A stretch of 64,000 bases of DNA from NCBI GenBank assembly GCA_030078075.1, contig CP119672.1, positions 620,001 to 684,000 of the forward strand, read 5' to 3'. The position numbers and the translations under genes are program-made. A model generated the notes under the pieces. It worked only from the letters and a program-made list of their open reading frames with translations, did no database searches and was not told where the DNA came from. The stretch comes from Crithidia sp. LVH-60A (Eukaryota; Euglenozoa; Kinetoplastea; Trypanosomatida; Trypanosomatidae). Below are positions 46,120 through 57,097 of this stretch, piece after piece (the first letter of the stretch is position 1; the number at the start of each line of letters is the position of its first letter).

Positions 46120-47994
46120 GCGCACCGACGTGTGATGGTGGTGGTGGTGATGGTGCGAAGATGAGAGCCGATGCTCACCGATGGAGCCACGCAGACGCAC
46201 ACCGCTTCTCCGGAGAACAGAGAATAAAAAGGGGGAGAAAAGCGCCAAGGTGACAGCGCTACGTGCAAAAAAAAATATGTTTTTTCCTTTTTTCCCACTC
46301 TCGTCCCCCACCAGCAAGCAAAAGACAAGAAAAAAAGAAGAGAGAAATGGACGGCACGATGAGGTAGTGCGGCTGCGTCGAGAGCGGAAATTCTGTGTGG
46401 AAATGTGCGTAGCGTTCGGTGGTATTAGTGTTCTTTTTCTTTAGAGTGAAAATGATTTTGGAAGTTGTGCGTTTGCGATGAGTCTCGCTGTCTCCTTCTT
46501 ACTGCCCTTTCTCTTGTGAAGCGGCGCTGTCGTGCGATTGTCTTCGTACGCTGGCGTGAATCTGTAAGCGCTCTCGTTGCGAAAAAGAAACGTAATGATA
46601 ATGATAACAATGAGAGGAGACGCAACAGTGAAAAAAAGAGGGGTCGCAAGAGCCTCGACGAGCGTCTCAGCGATGCAATGCGGCCAAATGTCCAAGTTAG
46701 AGAAGAAGAAAAAGAGCGAATCAGAGAAGACACGCCGCCAACCAAAAAGAGAAGAGAAAAACGTATTGTAAATTAGCCTTCCAGCAGTAGAGAGGGAAGA
46801 AGAAGCGACACAGAAAGAGAGAGAGAGAGAGCGCAAGCTCAACAAACGAAGAAGTGGAAAGGTAAGAAAAGGATCGTCAGGAAGAAAGAGCGAAATAATA
46901 AAAGAGGACACGTTAAGTGGGCGTGTTAGTGCCTCTTGTAACAAAAGGATTTGAAACAAAAAAAAAAGGCAGCGCTTCCGCTGCTTGAATCCTATTCTTC
47001 TTTCAGTTCTCAATCTCTTTTCTCTCTTCCTTTCAAATGCTTCGGTCGTTCGCTTGACACGTTTATCGCTGCGTATTTTTATGTGCTGGTTACGTGGGTG
47101 CAGATGTGAGAAGAGAAGAGGTAGGGCGGAGGGAAAGACACCGGCGCACAGGCTCGTTTTGTTAAAATAACCCAATTCTTATGGTGGGTTCTGCACGGGA
47201 TGCTTCCGTTCTTCTCCACACAAACAAACGCACACGCACACCAACACAGCTGTTCTCTTACTCGTCCGTCGCTCTGGCGGTGATGCGTCCGAGTGCGCCG
47301 CGTACTGTCGACGATGTGAAATGAGATGAAGAGGAGAGAAAGAAAACAGACAAAGGAAAGCGGACAAAGAGTCGTGGGCAGAAGAGATAATAGTAGTCAT
47401 GCGAGTACAAAGGGGGAAAAAAGTCTGCAGCAGTGGGGAAAGAATCAAGGAGGGAAGCACGAAGCAGAGACCGCGCAGTGCGGCCGACCCGTCAATCCGT
47501 CAACACCATGTGCGCATAGACACACACACAGTCACATTCAAGGAAGCCTCTATAACAGCGTGCCGCATTGAAAGTCCTTGTCACGATGGACGGCATCGGG
47601 GAGAAATGGCAATGACGCTTCGCTCATCTTCGCGTAGTCACACCACTGGCTTCTTCTACTAGTGCTGTCCGTTTATTATCTATATATTCCTTTGTTTGTT
47701 TGTTTGTTTGCGAGTGAGCACCGCCAACGTCAATCTCGCCAAGGCCGTGTTCTTCTCGCCTCTCTCTCGCACACGCAAACGGAGCACACGCGCCTGGCAA
47801 GAAGGAAGGCGAAACCAAGTGGAAGAGAAAAATGTAAATACGGAGCTGTCGGACTCTCCCTTTCTTTCTCCTCACCAACAACACTACCATCTACGACAAG
47901 GAGTGCACACCGCAGCATCGCATGCACCAAGCACTCACTCAACCCTCATCGCCACCTAACTTAATTTCTCTCCCTCTCTTCATCTCCGCATTTC
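46120..47994. other. Intergenic, ubiquitin protease / HslU
   Basis: 1.9 kb without a credible gene. A 244-codon open frame (46441-47175) starts at TTG and has UTR-like composition. Close to the HslU stop (47650-47994) the plus strand turns pyrimidine-rich, opposite to most spacers here. Confidence 0.6.
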
Positions 47995-49575
47995 TTACAG
48001 CAGGTACTTGGCCAGGTTCACGTTTTTCTGCAGCTTCTCCGTCGCCTCCTGCACCACCTTCTCCGTGATCTCGATCGTCTTCCCCTCGAAGTCTTCGCAG
48101 TTGAAGCTGTACTGGTCCATCACCCGCTCGAGAATCGTGTTCAGACGACGAGCGCCGATGTTCTGCCCCTGCCCGTTCACGGCACAGGTCACCTTGGCCA
48201 GCGCATGCACGCCCTCCTCGGTGAAGACGACCTCGATGTTCTCCGTCTTCATCATCGCCTCTTGCTGCTTCAGCAAGTTGAACTTCGGCTCCGTCAGGAT
48301 ACGGCGGAAGTCCTTCTCGGTTAGCGCCTGCAGCTCCACACGCACCGGCAGCCGCCCCTGCAGCTCAGCGATCATGTCCGACGTCTTGGCGACGTGGAAG
48401 GCGCCGGAGCAGATGAAGAGAATGTTGTCCGTCGCGATCACGCTGCCGTCCTTCATGCTCACATTCGAGCCCTCAATGAGCGGAAGCAGGTCTTGCTGCA
48501 CACCGGTGGAGCTGACGTCGGCGTTCGCGCTTGTCGGCTCCGCCACAACTTTGTCGATCTCGTCCACAAAGACAACACCCTCCTCCTCTGCCAGCGCACG
48601 GGCAAGCGTGTTGACAGACGCGTCATCGATCAGCTTGTCGAGCGCTTCCTGCGTGGCGAGCGGCACGGCATCGCACACCCGCTTCGTGACGGATATCTTC
48701 GGCTTCTTCGGCTCCCCGCTCAGGCCGAGCAGCATGCCAACCGACTGAAGGTCAAAGCCGCCTTCCTTCGTGGGCTTTGACGGCGGCTGCGGCGCCGTGA
48801 TGTCGATGGTGACCATGTCGTTGCGCACGCTCTCGTCTTGGTAGTGCTCGCGGAAGAAGTCGAGGGTGTGCTGGTGCACCTCTGCTGCCGCGGCCGCCGC
48901 AACGGCCTCCGACTCCGTCGCGGTGGCAGACTCGCTGGTCGAGGCAGCAGCGGAATTCGTCTTCTTATCCGACGCGCTCGCGGAGGCCGCAGACTTGGAC
49001 GCACTGCTACTGCTGCTGCTGCCGCTGCGAATTGTTCGGTCCATCACCTGCATCCTGCGCTGCACCGACCACGCGCTGTACACCGTGTCGAGCGCCATCG
49101 ACAACGCCTCCGCGTGGCGCTCCTTCTCGAGTGCCCGCCGTGCCTTGAGCTTCGCATTCGTGTAGAGGTCCTCGATAATGCTCTCTACATCCTTGCCCTT
49201 GAAGCCCACCTCGGTGTACTTTGTGGCCTCTACCTTGATAAAGGGTGCGTCGGTGATGCGGGCCATGCGGCGCGAGATCTCCGTCTTTCCCACACCGGTG
49301 GGCCCGATCAGCAGCATGTTCTTGGGTAGCACCTCCTTCTGCAGGTCGGCGTCCTTCAGCTGGCGGCGGCGCCAGCGGTTGCGCAGCGCAATGGCGACGG
49401 CCCGCTTGCCTTCATCCTGGCCCACGATGTACGCGTTGAGGATTTCGGTGATGTTGCGCGGCGACAGGTCGTCCAGCTTGTTTGCGATGCCTTTTGTGAC
49501 CTGCACCACGTCGGGGGAGGGCGTGGAGGCCGCTGCGGCGACGCAGAGCAGCCGGCGCGTGGGGAAGCGGAACAT
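47995..49575 (-). CDS. HslU: HslU (ClpY) AAA+ unfoldase of the mitochondrial HslVU protease
   Basis: 526 aa. HslU unfolds substrates and feeds them to the HslV peptidase. In trypanosomatids the pair is mitochondrial and has been linked to kinetoplast DNA maintenance. The N-terminal ~20 residues (MFRFPTRRLLCVAAAAST) look like a mitochondrial presequence. Then come SPRNITEILNAYIVGQDEGK, Walker A GPTGVGKT (91-98), the pore loop TEVGFKG (121-127), an I-domain with a long Ser/Ala-rich insert (~185-245), Walker B VVFVDEIDKV, sensor regions and GQNIGARRLNTILERVM. The usual pore motif GYVG reads GFKG. The C-terminal tail (VNLAKYLL), which docks into HslV, is present. Kinetoplastids carry two HslU paralogues; which one this is was not decided. 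Confidence 0.92.
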   Translation of the reverse strand: MFRFPTRRLLCVAAAASTPSPDVVQVTKGIANKLDDLSPRNITEILNAYIVGQDEGKRAVAIALRNRWRRRQLKDADLQKEVLPKNMLLIGPTGVGKTEISRRMARITDAPFIKVEATKYTEVGFKGKDVESIIEDLYTNAKLKARRALEKERHAEALSMALDTVYSAWSVQRRMQVMDRTIRSGSSSSSSASKSAASASASDKKTNSAAASTSESATATESEAVAAAAAAEVHQHTLDFFREHYQDESVRNDMVTIDITAPQPPSKPTKEGGFDLQSVGMLLGLSGEPKKPKISVTKRVCDAVPLATQEALDKLIDDASVNTLARALAEEEGVVFVDEIDKVVAEPTSANADVSSTGVQQDLLPLIEGSNVSMKDGSVIATDNILFICSGAFHVAKTSDMIAELQGRLPVRVELQALTEKDFRRILTEPKFNLLKQQEAMMKTENIEVVFTEEGVHALAKVTCAVNGQGQNIGARRLNTILERVMDQYSFNCEDFEGKTIEITEKVVQEATEKLQKNVNLAKYLL

Positions 49576-49582
49576 CGAAGAC

Positions 49583-49600
49583 GTTCACACAGGCGTGAAC
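49583..49600 (-). promoter_or_regulatory. Small inverted repeat in the HslU leader
   Basis: GTTCAC - 6 nt - GTGAAC, 7 nt upstream of the ATG, inside the predicted 5' UTR (acceptor AG at about 49611). A 6-bp stem is short and may be chance. Confidence 0.25.
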
Positions 49601-49610
49601 TCTGAGGCTG

Positions 49611-49640
49611 CTAAATGACAAGACAAAGAGGAATAATATT
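49611..49640 (-). promoter_or_regulatory. Candidate trans-splice acceptor of HslU
   Basis: Sense strand: T/C-rich stretch then TTTAG (AG at 49612-49611), 36 nt before the ATG. Confidence 0.45.
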
Positions 49641-52547
49641 AAGTGTGTGTATGTGGGAAAAAAGCGCTAAAAACGCACAAGCAGGACAGAGTAACAAATA
49701 GAAGGAGAAAATGCTCTAAAAGATTTGGACAGTGACACGAAACGAAGATCAATCACCGTGAGAGGGAAAAAAATAATAAAAGGTGTTTTCGCCACCGATA
49801 ATGCAAAAGGCGGAATGGCGCACGTGCTGCGCGAGTCAACAACAACAGACGAGAGCAACGTGGCGCAGGTAACAATAATAAGGAGAGGCGATGATGGACT
49901 GTGTCGCTCTTCTCGGATATCGACACTCACGTTTCCTTCTTGTCGGTGGTTTAACGAAAGGACAGGGAGGTGAAAGAGAGGAGAGAAAGCAAGAGGGTAG
50001 TGCTTATGCAAGGCATGTTGTGGTTTACCGGACTCCACTACACGACTGTGTCAGCAGCGCACAATGACAAAAGAGATGAGCGACAGTAGCGCCACTTTCT
50101 CAATACGTAAGTGATTGCGTGCTGCCGCAGCCCTTCTTCACTTAACTGGAAGAGCGTGTGTCGCTCTCGAGAGCACGCAGCAGTGTCTTTACGAAATATG
50201 TCAGGAAGAAGCGAGTGGAGTCGAAAATCGTTTCGGTTTTTCTTTTAATCAAATTTATCACTCTCACAGTTTTTCCGCATCGTCTCTACTTTTGCTTTTT
50301 TCGGTCTTCGGTCAATGAGCATTAGTGTACCGTCACGCAGGCAAACGCGCACCGCAGAGAGAAGAAAAGGCAAAGTACTTCTTCAGGACACGCAACAACG
50401 TTACACGCGCATTGCTGCCACAACAACAACACAGATAAGAATGAAAGAAAAAAAGGAGAAGAAGAAAAAGAGGCAAAGAGTCGACGAAAACAAACGCAAA
50501 ACCAACGAATCAGTGCGATAAGACTAACACACCCTTCACCGCAAAAGAAAAGAAAAACACAAACTCAAGCGACGTGCACACCTACTTTCTCAGCACGTCA
50601 CGCCCTCAACAATAAGGAAAGACAACAGCGAAACAGCAAACGCGTTGAGGAACAGAGAGAAAAAAGACGTTCTCTTGCCGATCTGAGGTGTGTCCCTACA
50701 CTTTTTCCCGCACAAGCGTGCGTCGCACCTGTTGATATGTGTCAACAGCCAAAAAAAAAAAAGAGTAATTCATTAATACTTTTAAAGAAAACAGCTGTAG
50801 CCCCTCTCTTTATTCCTTCAAAAAGCTCCGCCTGCTTTGGCCGCTGCATCGCGTCCTTCCCTCCCCTACAGCGCAACAGAAAAATTAAGGAAAAAAAGAA
50901 TTAAGGTTTTACCTCCCCTTTACCTCTCTCTTCTCCTGTGTTGTCGACGCCGCTTTGCTCTTTTGTTGCCCCATAATGAGAATCTAGTTCCTGACATCCA
51001 CATTCGTTGTGATCCTCCCCGAGTACGCTAAAAAGAGGAATGAAGAGTCGAGAAGACATCAACAAAGTAGTTCAGCGGCGACAACAAACGCAGAGAGCGA
51101 GAGAGAGAGTGGGAGGAGGGTAGGGTGAATGATGGACGGACGCGGTGCGGGCGGCATCGGCGGATTTGGCCAGCTCCAGAAAGCAGAGGGCGATACAGAG
51201 AAAAAATTGGGAAAAAAAAGAAAACTTTAATGGTCCTGCGAAACACTCATTAGCAAAAAGAAGAAAAAGACCAGTTTTTGGCTCTTAAAAATTAAGAAGA
51301 GTTACGAGTAAGAAAAAACATTTAGAGAATTATGGTTGCCTTATTGAGGCATAAGAAGAAGGAGGGGCGGTGAGGCAGACGGAGAGAGGGGGAAAAAAGA
51401 AGAAACACCTTGTGCGTGTGTGTGCATTGCAAGGTGAGGACGTACATGTTTCTCAGCGTACAAGTTAAGCAAAAGAAAATAGAGGCCAGTATGAGATGGC
51501 GAACTTAGCGGATGGCGTGCTCCTCGTGCACTGAAGGCATTATCCGCAGCAACGGTTAGTGGTGGTGGCAATGACGCTTAACAGAATTGGGAAAAGAGGT
51601 GACTTAAGACAAGAAATGGTGGTGAGCCACTTATATGTTTTGTTTGCCCTTTCAGCTGACTCCGCCGTCGGTACAGGAAAAAAAAAAACAGAGAAGGTAA
51701 TAAGATAAAGCAGAGCACAGTGAAACGGCTCCTGTGGAGATGTTTGGAAGAGTGAACGGCGCCAAATGAAGCTTCACAACAAGTGAATGAAACGACAGTA
51801 CATAAAAATAAAAGGGCGATGCGCAGCGCTCAAACAAAGTTCTCCTTCCGCTACTCCCTGCCGAATTAATGACGATTGTGTTCTGCGCGCTGCCGTAATT
51901 TAAAAAAAAAATGGAAGAAAGTGACCAGTTTCTTTCCCCCCCCTTTCGTGTACGCACCCTTCACTTTTCTCTCATTCTCTTCCCTATTCTTTTTGTCTCA
52001 CCGCCTCTTTGCAAAAAAAAAAAAACCTTTTTGTTTTATTTGAGGGCCTCCACTTCGAATTAGTTCAACATCGAACGGGAGAGCACCCATTATTAGCCGT
52101 GTTTGTTGCCTTGACACTTCCTGCATTTATTACATTACTGACTTTTTCTCTCTCTCCCACTCTTTTGTAAAGTCCTCCATTCCTTTTTTCTCTTCTCTGC
52201 ATTCACCTTTCTTGCATGTATATGTGCTTTGTTCTCCAAATGCCTCCCCGTGGCGATTCGTCGCACCAGAGAAACTGAGCAGAGAGAAGGATGGTCAACC
52301 AGAAAACTTGAGTACTAGGTACTCTGCAACAACAACACCGCCGCACACACACACATACACTGCTCAAACCAAACCACATCGCAGCTGCGACACACGAGTA
52401 CAATATATGTATTTGATTTTACAACGAAGATGCGCACGCTGAAGAGAAGAGAGGGAGACACCCGACAAGGCATTTCTTTTCTTTTTTTCCCCTTTCCTCC
52501 ATCTATTCCACAGGCATCGCACCTCACTACTATCCGCCCCAGCCAGA

Positions 52548-55046
52548 CTAGAAGGCGTCGCTGCCCGTCAGCATCGGGCCGTAGCGGCGGGCGATGTGCG
52601 TCATCACAATCACCACGAAGCTCACCATCAGGAAGAAGGTCAGCCAGGTCGGGCCCACAACGTCGTCGTAGCGAATCTTGCGACGCGCATACACGCGCCG
52701 CGCACGCGCCTTGAAGCCCACGTAGGCGTACACAAGCGTCAAGAGCGCGAGGCACACCATCGACACGCCAATCACCACGTGGAACTGGCCCTGCCAGAAG
52801 GGGGAGTGGTGCGCCACGTCCTGCGGCAAGAACAGGCCCTTGCCGAACCGAATGCTGGCGAGTCCGAGGAGGCCAAACTGGGTGGCCAGCGTTACCCACT
52901 TCACCATGTACCGCTCCGACGTCAGCAGCGTCTTGGGGTCGTACTTCTGCGGCACCTTGATGCGCTTGCCCGTCTGCCACGGGATCTTGCCGTAGAAGAC
53001 GGTGGCTGCGGCGTTGCGGGTGTCCTTCGGGTCGTAGCAGAGCGGCTCGGTGCCGGTCTCGGTGTAGGGGTAGAGGTGGAAGGTCGTGTAGGCGGCGTGG
53101 CGGCGGTCCACCGAGTACTGCACGACGGGGGCGATGATAGGCCGCAGCGGGGCGTCGGTCGCGCTGCTGGTGTTGGCGTTGTCGTTTGCCTCGCCGTTGG
53201 CCGGCGCAGGCGACCCCTTCGCTCCCTTCTTTTTTCCACCGCTGCTGCTGCTCTCTCCCGACGCGGTCGCAGCAGCAGAGCTCTCCGCAGCAGCAGCAGC
53301 CGGTGGCGTGCTCAAACTCGCGTTCCCCTCCTCCTCGTGCTGAATGCTGCGCAGCACCTGCTGGTACACCTTCGCGTAGTCGGTGCGGGGCATGAACTGG
53401 GCTTCAGAGGCACCGACTGTCTGTGTCTGTGCCGGGTTCGTGCCGAAGATAATACGATCCGCACTGCGCTGCAGGCAGCCCGCCGCCAACCCCACCGTCG
53501 GATCCCAGTGGTGCGTCTCGGGCTTCGTCGACGCACGGATGTCGATGTCCAGCTGGTGCATCCAGTAGGGCACCATGTTGATGAAGGAGGTGTGGCCGTA
53601 GAGCGAGGCGATGCCGTGTGCGTACTTGCTGAATTTCGGGATGCCCTCCATGTACCGGCAGCCCATCAGCTCCTCGATCCACGGGGCAATGCGTTCGTTC
53701 TCGGCGCACTGCAGCTTAATCTCGACCACCGCGTAGGGGAAGTGGGAAACCGGGGAGTCACCGCCGGTGTAGCGCCAGTGGTGGTCGAGACCGAAGTCCT
53801 CGGCGCTCATGCGGAGGTCGGTGTCGATGCTGACGCGCACCGTCTGGTCAGCGCCACGCTGGAAGGCGGCCCGGCCACACTGCGTCCGCAGCGCCGGCTT
53901 CAGGTCGTAGGCGTGGATCTTGGAGAGGATCTCGGTCGCGAGGGACTTGAACTTCTCCTGCTCCGCCTCGCTCGCGTTCTTGCGCTTCAGCTTCTCGACC
54001 GCCGGCATGAGGCTCAGCTGGGCGTGCACGAAGGCGTCCACCTCCTTCTCCTTAATGGCAAAGCGACGCTTGTTGCTGCGCTCGCCACTCCAGGCCTCGT
54101 GGTGGACCTTGATTTCCATAAAGACGTTGTCATTCTCGCTGAGCGCGTTCCAGTCCTCGGCGTAGGTGTCCGAGTACCACCGCATGCGGATGAGCGTGCT
54201 GCCCTCGATGCGCTCGAGGCGGCGGTGGTAGAAGAGGAACTTGTTGTTGTCGTAGTAGACGGAGCTGACGGGCGAGAAGAGGCGGAACGGGACGCCGCGC
54301 TCCTTGCAGTCCTTGTAGGTGTCCTTGAAGGTGCTGAGCGGCAGGTGCGGGATGATGCGGGCGATAATGAAGGGCAGGTCCTGCTGGTGCACCCAGTACT
54401 TGACGGAGCGACGGTCAAACACCTGCGAGCCCTCGTTGCCGGTTGGGATGCTCAGCTTGCCCTTCGCCGAGATGCGCTCCTCCGTCTGCTTGACGCGGTC
54501 GTACACCCGCGACAGCAGGCAGAAAATCTCCTCCACGGACACTGCGTCGTAGTTGAACTCGGCGTAGATGTTTTTCCAGCGGTCCCCTGTGGGGCCCAGC
54601 ACGGCGTAGCGGTACATGCGACCAATGATGTGGTCGATCGTGTCGGTGTTGAGGTTGCGGCACTCCACGAAGCGCAGGAGCTCGTGCATGATGGCGTCCG
54701 CGATGAGGCGTGCCTCACGTGGGGGCAGGTACTTCACGGTGCCACGCGACAGACTCGCCATGGCGATGCTGCGGTTGGCCGAGACGTCTTCCTCGGCAAG
54801 GTACTCCGAGTACTCGTAGAGCCGCAGCGCCATCTTGATCAGCTCCGCCTGCTTCGCCTCGCACCACTCGTAGACGCGCTTCTTCTGCGCCAGCAGGGAG
54901 GCGTAGAGCTCGTCCGGGGTGGAGGGGTTCGCGATGTTCTCCTTCATGCGGTGCAGGATCTCCTTGGTGGCCTTGTAGTCCACGTAGGCGCCTTGGTCCC
55001 GGTAGTCCGGGTACATGGCGCTGCGCCATGCCTTGCTGTACGGCAT
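52548..55046 (-). CDS. VTC4: VTC4, polyphosphate polymerase of the vacuolar transporter chaperone complex
   Basis: 832 aa. VTC4 makes inorganic polyphosphate from ATP and passes it into acidocalcisomes. Domain order: SPX (start MPYSKAWRSAMYPDYRDQGA; also binds inositol pyrophosphates), the tunnel-shaped catalytic domain (SSVYYDNNKFLFYHRRLERI, STLIRMRWYSD, VFMEIKVHHEAW, and SHFPYAVVEIKLQ with the late Glu and Lys), then a Ser/Ala/Lys-rich linker, and three C-terminal TM helices (WVTLATQFGLLGLASIRFG, VVIGVSMVCLALLTLVYAYV, PTWLTFFLMVSFVVIVMT). The basic RxR pair and the Glu/Lys of the VEIKL strand are kept, so it should be active. Start ATG 55046 sits exactly at the SPX start; the longer frame begins with TTG. 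Confidence 0.95.
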   Translation of the reverse strand: MPYSKAWRSAMYPDYRDQGAYVDYKATKEILHRMKENIANPSTPDELYASLLAQKKRVYEWCEAKQAELIKMALRLYEYSEYLAEEDVSANRSIAMASLSRGTVKYLPPREARLIADAIMHELLRFVECRNLNTDTIDHIIGRMYRYAVLGPTGDRWKNIYAEFNYDAVSVEEIFCLLSRVYDRVKQTEERISAKGKLSIPTGNEGSQVFDRRSVKYWVHQQDLPFIIARIIPHLPLSTFKDTYKDCKERGVPFRLFSPVSSVYYDNNKFLFYHRRLERIEGSTLIRMRWYSDTYAEDWNALSENDNVFMEIKVHHEAWSGERSNKRRFAIKEKEVDAFVHAQLSLMPAVEKLKRKNASEAEQEKFKSLATEILSKIHAYDLKPALRTQCGRAAFQRGADQTVRVSIDTDLRMSAEDFGLDHHWRYTGGDSPVSHFPYAVVEIKLQCAENERIAPWIEELMGCRYMEGIPKFSKYAHGIASLYGHTSFINMVPYWMHQLDIDIRASTKPETHHWDPTVGLAAGCLQRSADRIIFGTNPAQTQTVGASEAQFMPRTDYAKVYQQVLRSIQHEEEGNASLSTPPAAAAAESSAAATASGESSSSGGKKKGAKGSPAPANGEANDNANTSSATDAPLRPIIAPVVQYSVDRRHAAYTTFHLYPYTETGTEPLCYDPKDTRNAAATVFYGKIPWQTGKRIKVPQKYDPKTLLTSERYMVKWVTLATQFGLLGLASIRFGKGLFLPQDVAHHSPFWQGQFHVVIGVSMVCLALLTLVYAYVGFKARARRVYARRKIRYDDVVGPTWLTFFLMVSFVVIVMTHIARRYGPMLTGSDAF

Positions 55047-56179
55047 CGCGACGTTATTCTTCGCGTTCTGAGGGCGTCCACTACGTGCAGTGGGTGAAGA
55101 GTGAGACTGCGCGTTTGTGTGTAAGTGTGTGCTTCTCAACACTATACGACAGAGTGAGAGAAACAAATGAGGATTCGATAAATGAGGCAAAATGGAAAAA
55201 AGAAAAACGACTCCCGCTACTACTTGTTTTGGGTTTTCTCTTGCGATGCTTCTTTGCTATCCTATGCGTCGTGGCTGGCGTGGTAGAAGTTGAGGAGTGA
55301 AGTCGCAAGGAAGAGGTGAGGGAGGCAGGGTGAGTAGTCGTTGCGCTTCGTTAACAGGTGAGCATTTAATCAAAGAAGAAAACATAATTTTGCCCACAGG
55401 AATAAAATGAAAGCTACGGTAAAAATGGTGCGTCAAAGTACAACGCGAAGAGGCACGCAGAAAAAAAGCTTTTTGATTGTTCTTTCCATTTGTTACCAGC
55501 ATTTTACCTGTGCTTGACGTAGCGCCTGCTTCTTGTTGAAAGACAGGAAAAGTTTTTAGTCGGCCTTTCATGTGGTGCTGAGGCTCCGCTGGCCGTACGG
55601 CAGTCTCTGTCGATAACGAACCCAGCCGCGTGGCTAGGACACAACGTTGAACTCTTCTGCCTAATCATTTTTTCTTCGAAAATATTCGTCATCTGCGCTG
55701 CGTCAGCTGAGTAAAGGTGAAGAGAACAAAAAAGGGAGAAACAAATAAGAAAGCAAGAGCTGCAGGTATAAAAATACAGGTGAAGAGAGGTACATACACA
55801 CAATCTCTTTCGCACACAGCGAGAGAGAAGGAGGGAAATAGGATACATTGTACAGGAAATGACGCAAAATCGACAAATTCAAAATGAAAATCCCCACGTT
55901 TTTACCACAACAAGGACGAAACACATATTGGCAAAGAAGTGGAAGAAAACACCCTGCACAAGGCAGGGCAAACAGAAAGAAGAGGAACATGCGTGACGCT
56001 ACGCGGTGAGTGGCGGGTCGTGTGGCTGCCTCTGTGTCGCATGCATCACACGCGAAGAGAGAGCGAGAGCGAGACTGAAGGAGGTGAGGACACAGCAAGA
56101 GACAAATCGAGAAAGAAAGAGTACTGAGCAGAAACACCCCCGTCACATTTCGCATCTTTAACCTCTTTTCTGCTGCGTC
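55047..56179. other. Intergenic, VTC4 / CFAP96-like
   Basis: No gene seen in 1.1 kb. Confidence 0.6.
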
Positions 56180-57097
56180 TTACGCAACCGCCGGCGGGTC
56201 ATACGCGATGGGCGAGGTGTAGATGAAGCGGTACGGGTCGTTGCCGGCCGGCACCCACGGCTTGTACGTGCTCTCCTTCTGCCGCGCCTCGCGCATCTTC
56301 TGCTCCTTAACGTCGTATGGGTCCTCCTGATACTCGGGCTGCTTCGATAGCTCCGGCACTAACGCGCCACCCGGCACCCACGGCTTCTGCCCCGCCGCGA
56401 GCGCCTGCTGCTTCCGCTCCGCCGAGGACGACGGGCTGCGCTTCGGCGGCAGCGGCTTCGTGAGGCCAAAGACACGACTCACGCCGTGGTCCGTCTCATC
56501 GAAGCAGCCGCCGTTGCGGACGGCGCTGCGGAAGGGCGGGCCGACACGCTTTGTCGCCTCTGCCTTGCTCTCGAGGGCCGCACGCCGCGCCGTGCCCTCG
56601 TAGGGGTCCGACACGTACTGCACCTCCCCCGCCTGCGCAATCGTCAGGCCCGTAAAGCCGTAGGTGCCCTTCTTGGGCGGGTTCACGACGAAGTTCCGCT
56701 TCGCTGCCGCCGTCTCTGCCTTCACGTCTGCAGCGGACTTGATCGGGGGGAATTCCGTCTCGTGCCGGATCGGCGCCTTCTCAGCGAAGGTGCCGTAGTA
56801 GTCCCCCTTCCCGCTGCTCTTCTTACTCGCCCCCGCCGGCTTGAAGGGCGGAAGGGCGTTGGTGCCTGCTGCTGCTGCGTTGTTGTTGTTTGGTTGACGA
56901 AAGGGGCCGCCGAAGCCGACAGAGGTGTAGGGGTCGCCGTTGGAGAGCGGGGCAACCGGGGCGAAGGTGGCGTCGCTCACGTGGGGGTTGCGCTTCGCGG
57001 AGACGACGAAGGGCGGCCGGCCGGTTGCCTTGGCGGAGTGCGGCTCGCGCTTGTCGTACTCGTCCCCGACGCTGAGGTAGGCAGGTTGACTGAACAT
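56180..57097 (-). CDS. CFAP96: CFAP96 (C4orf47/UPF0602)-like ciliary protein
   Basis: 305 aa, close to the family's ~310. Family landmarks in order: N-terminal YLSVGDEYDKRE (human: ITVGDKY), GPFRQP, GKGDYYGTFAEKAP (human: GLGSYYGTIGGP), the most telling block NPPKKGTYGFTGLTI (human: NPGKKGTGYGYANITI), then DPYEGTARRAALESKAEA, GPPFRSAVRNGGCFDE, and repeated KPWVPGG / KPWVPAGNDPYRF near the C-terminus. CFAP96 is a small cilium/centrosome-associated protein without an enzyme domain; here it would be expected in the flagellum or basal body. Rich in Pro, Lys and Tyr, with no TM. The upstream extension begins with GTG and was trimmed to the ATG at 57097. Confidence 0.78.
   Translation of the reverse strand: MFSQPAYLSVGDEYDKREPHSAKATGRPPFVVSAKRNPHVSDATFAPVAPLSNGDPYTSVGFGGPFRQPNNNNAAAAGTNALPPFKPAGASKKSSGKGDYYGTFAEKAPIRHETEFPPIKSAADVKAETAAAKRNFVVNPPKKGTYGFTGLTIAQAGEVQYVSDPYEGTARRAALESKAEATKRVGPPFRSAVRNGGCFDETDHGVSRVFGLTKPLPPKRSPSSSAERKQQALAAGQKPWVPGGALVPELSKQPEYQEDPYDVKEQKMREARQKESTYKPWVPAGNDPYRFIYTSPIAYDPPAVA

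Larger units (their letters stand above)
49576..52547. other. Largest gene-free gap (3 kb), HslU / VTC4
   Basis: No open frame with protein-like composition on either strand. The left part is purine-rich on the plus strand; stretches at 50230-50330, 50670-50960 and 51930-52230 are instead T/C-rich on the plus strand. Flanking genes keep the same direction, so it is not a strand switch. Confidence 0.6.

Noticed and set aside
46441-47175. A 244-codon minus-strand frame upstream of HslU
   Set aside because: Starts with TTG, has Ser/Leu/Phe-rich composition from pyrimidine-rich spacer DNA, and no motif.
52596-55097. An 833-codon open frame on the plus strand opposite VTC4
   Set aside because: Antisense shadow caused by GC-rich third positions; VTC4 on the minus strand is certain and the plus-strand product has no recognisable motif. 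The same holds for 39071-40705 opposite MCM4 and 14016-15218 opposite receptor B.
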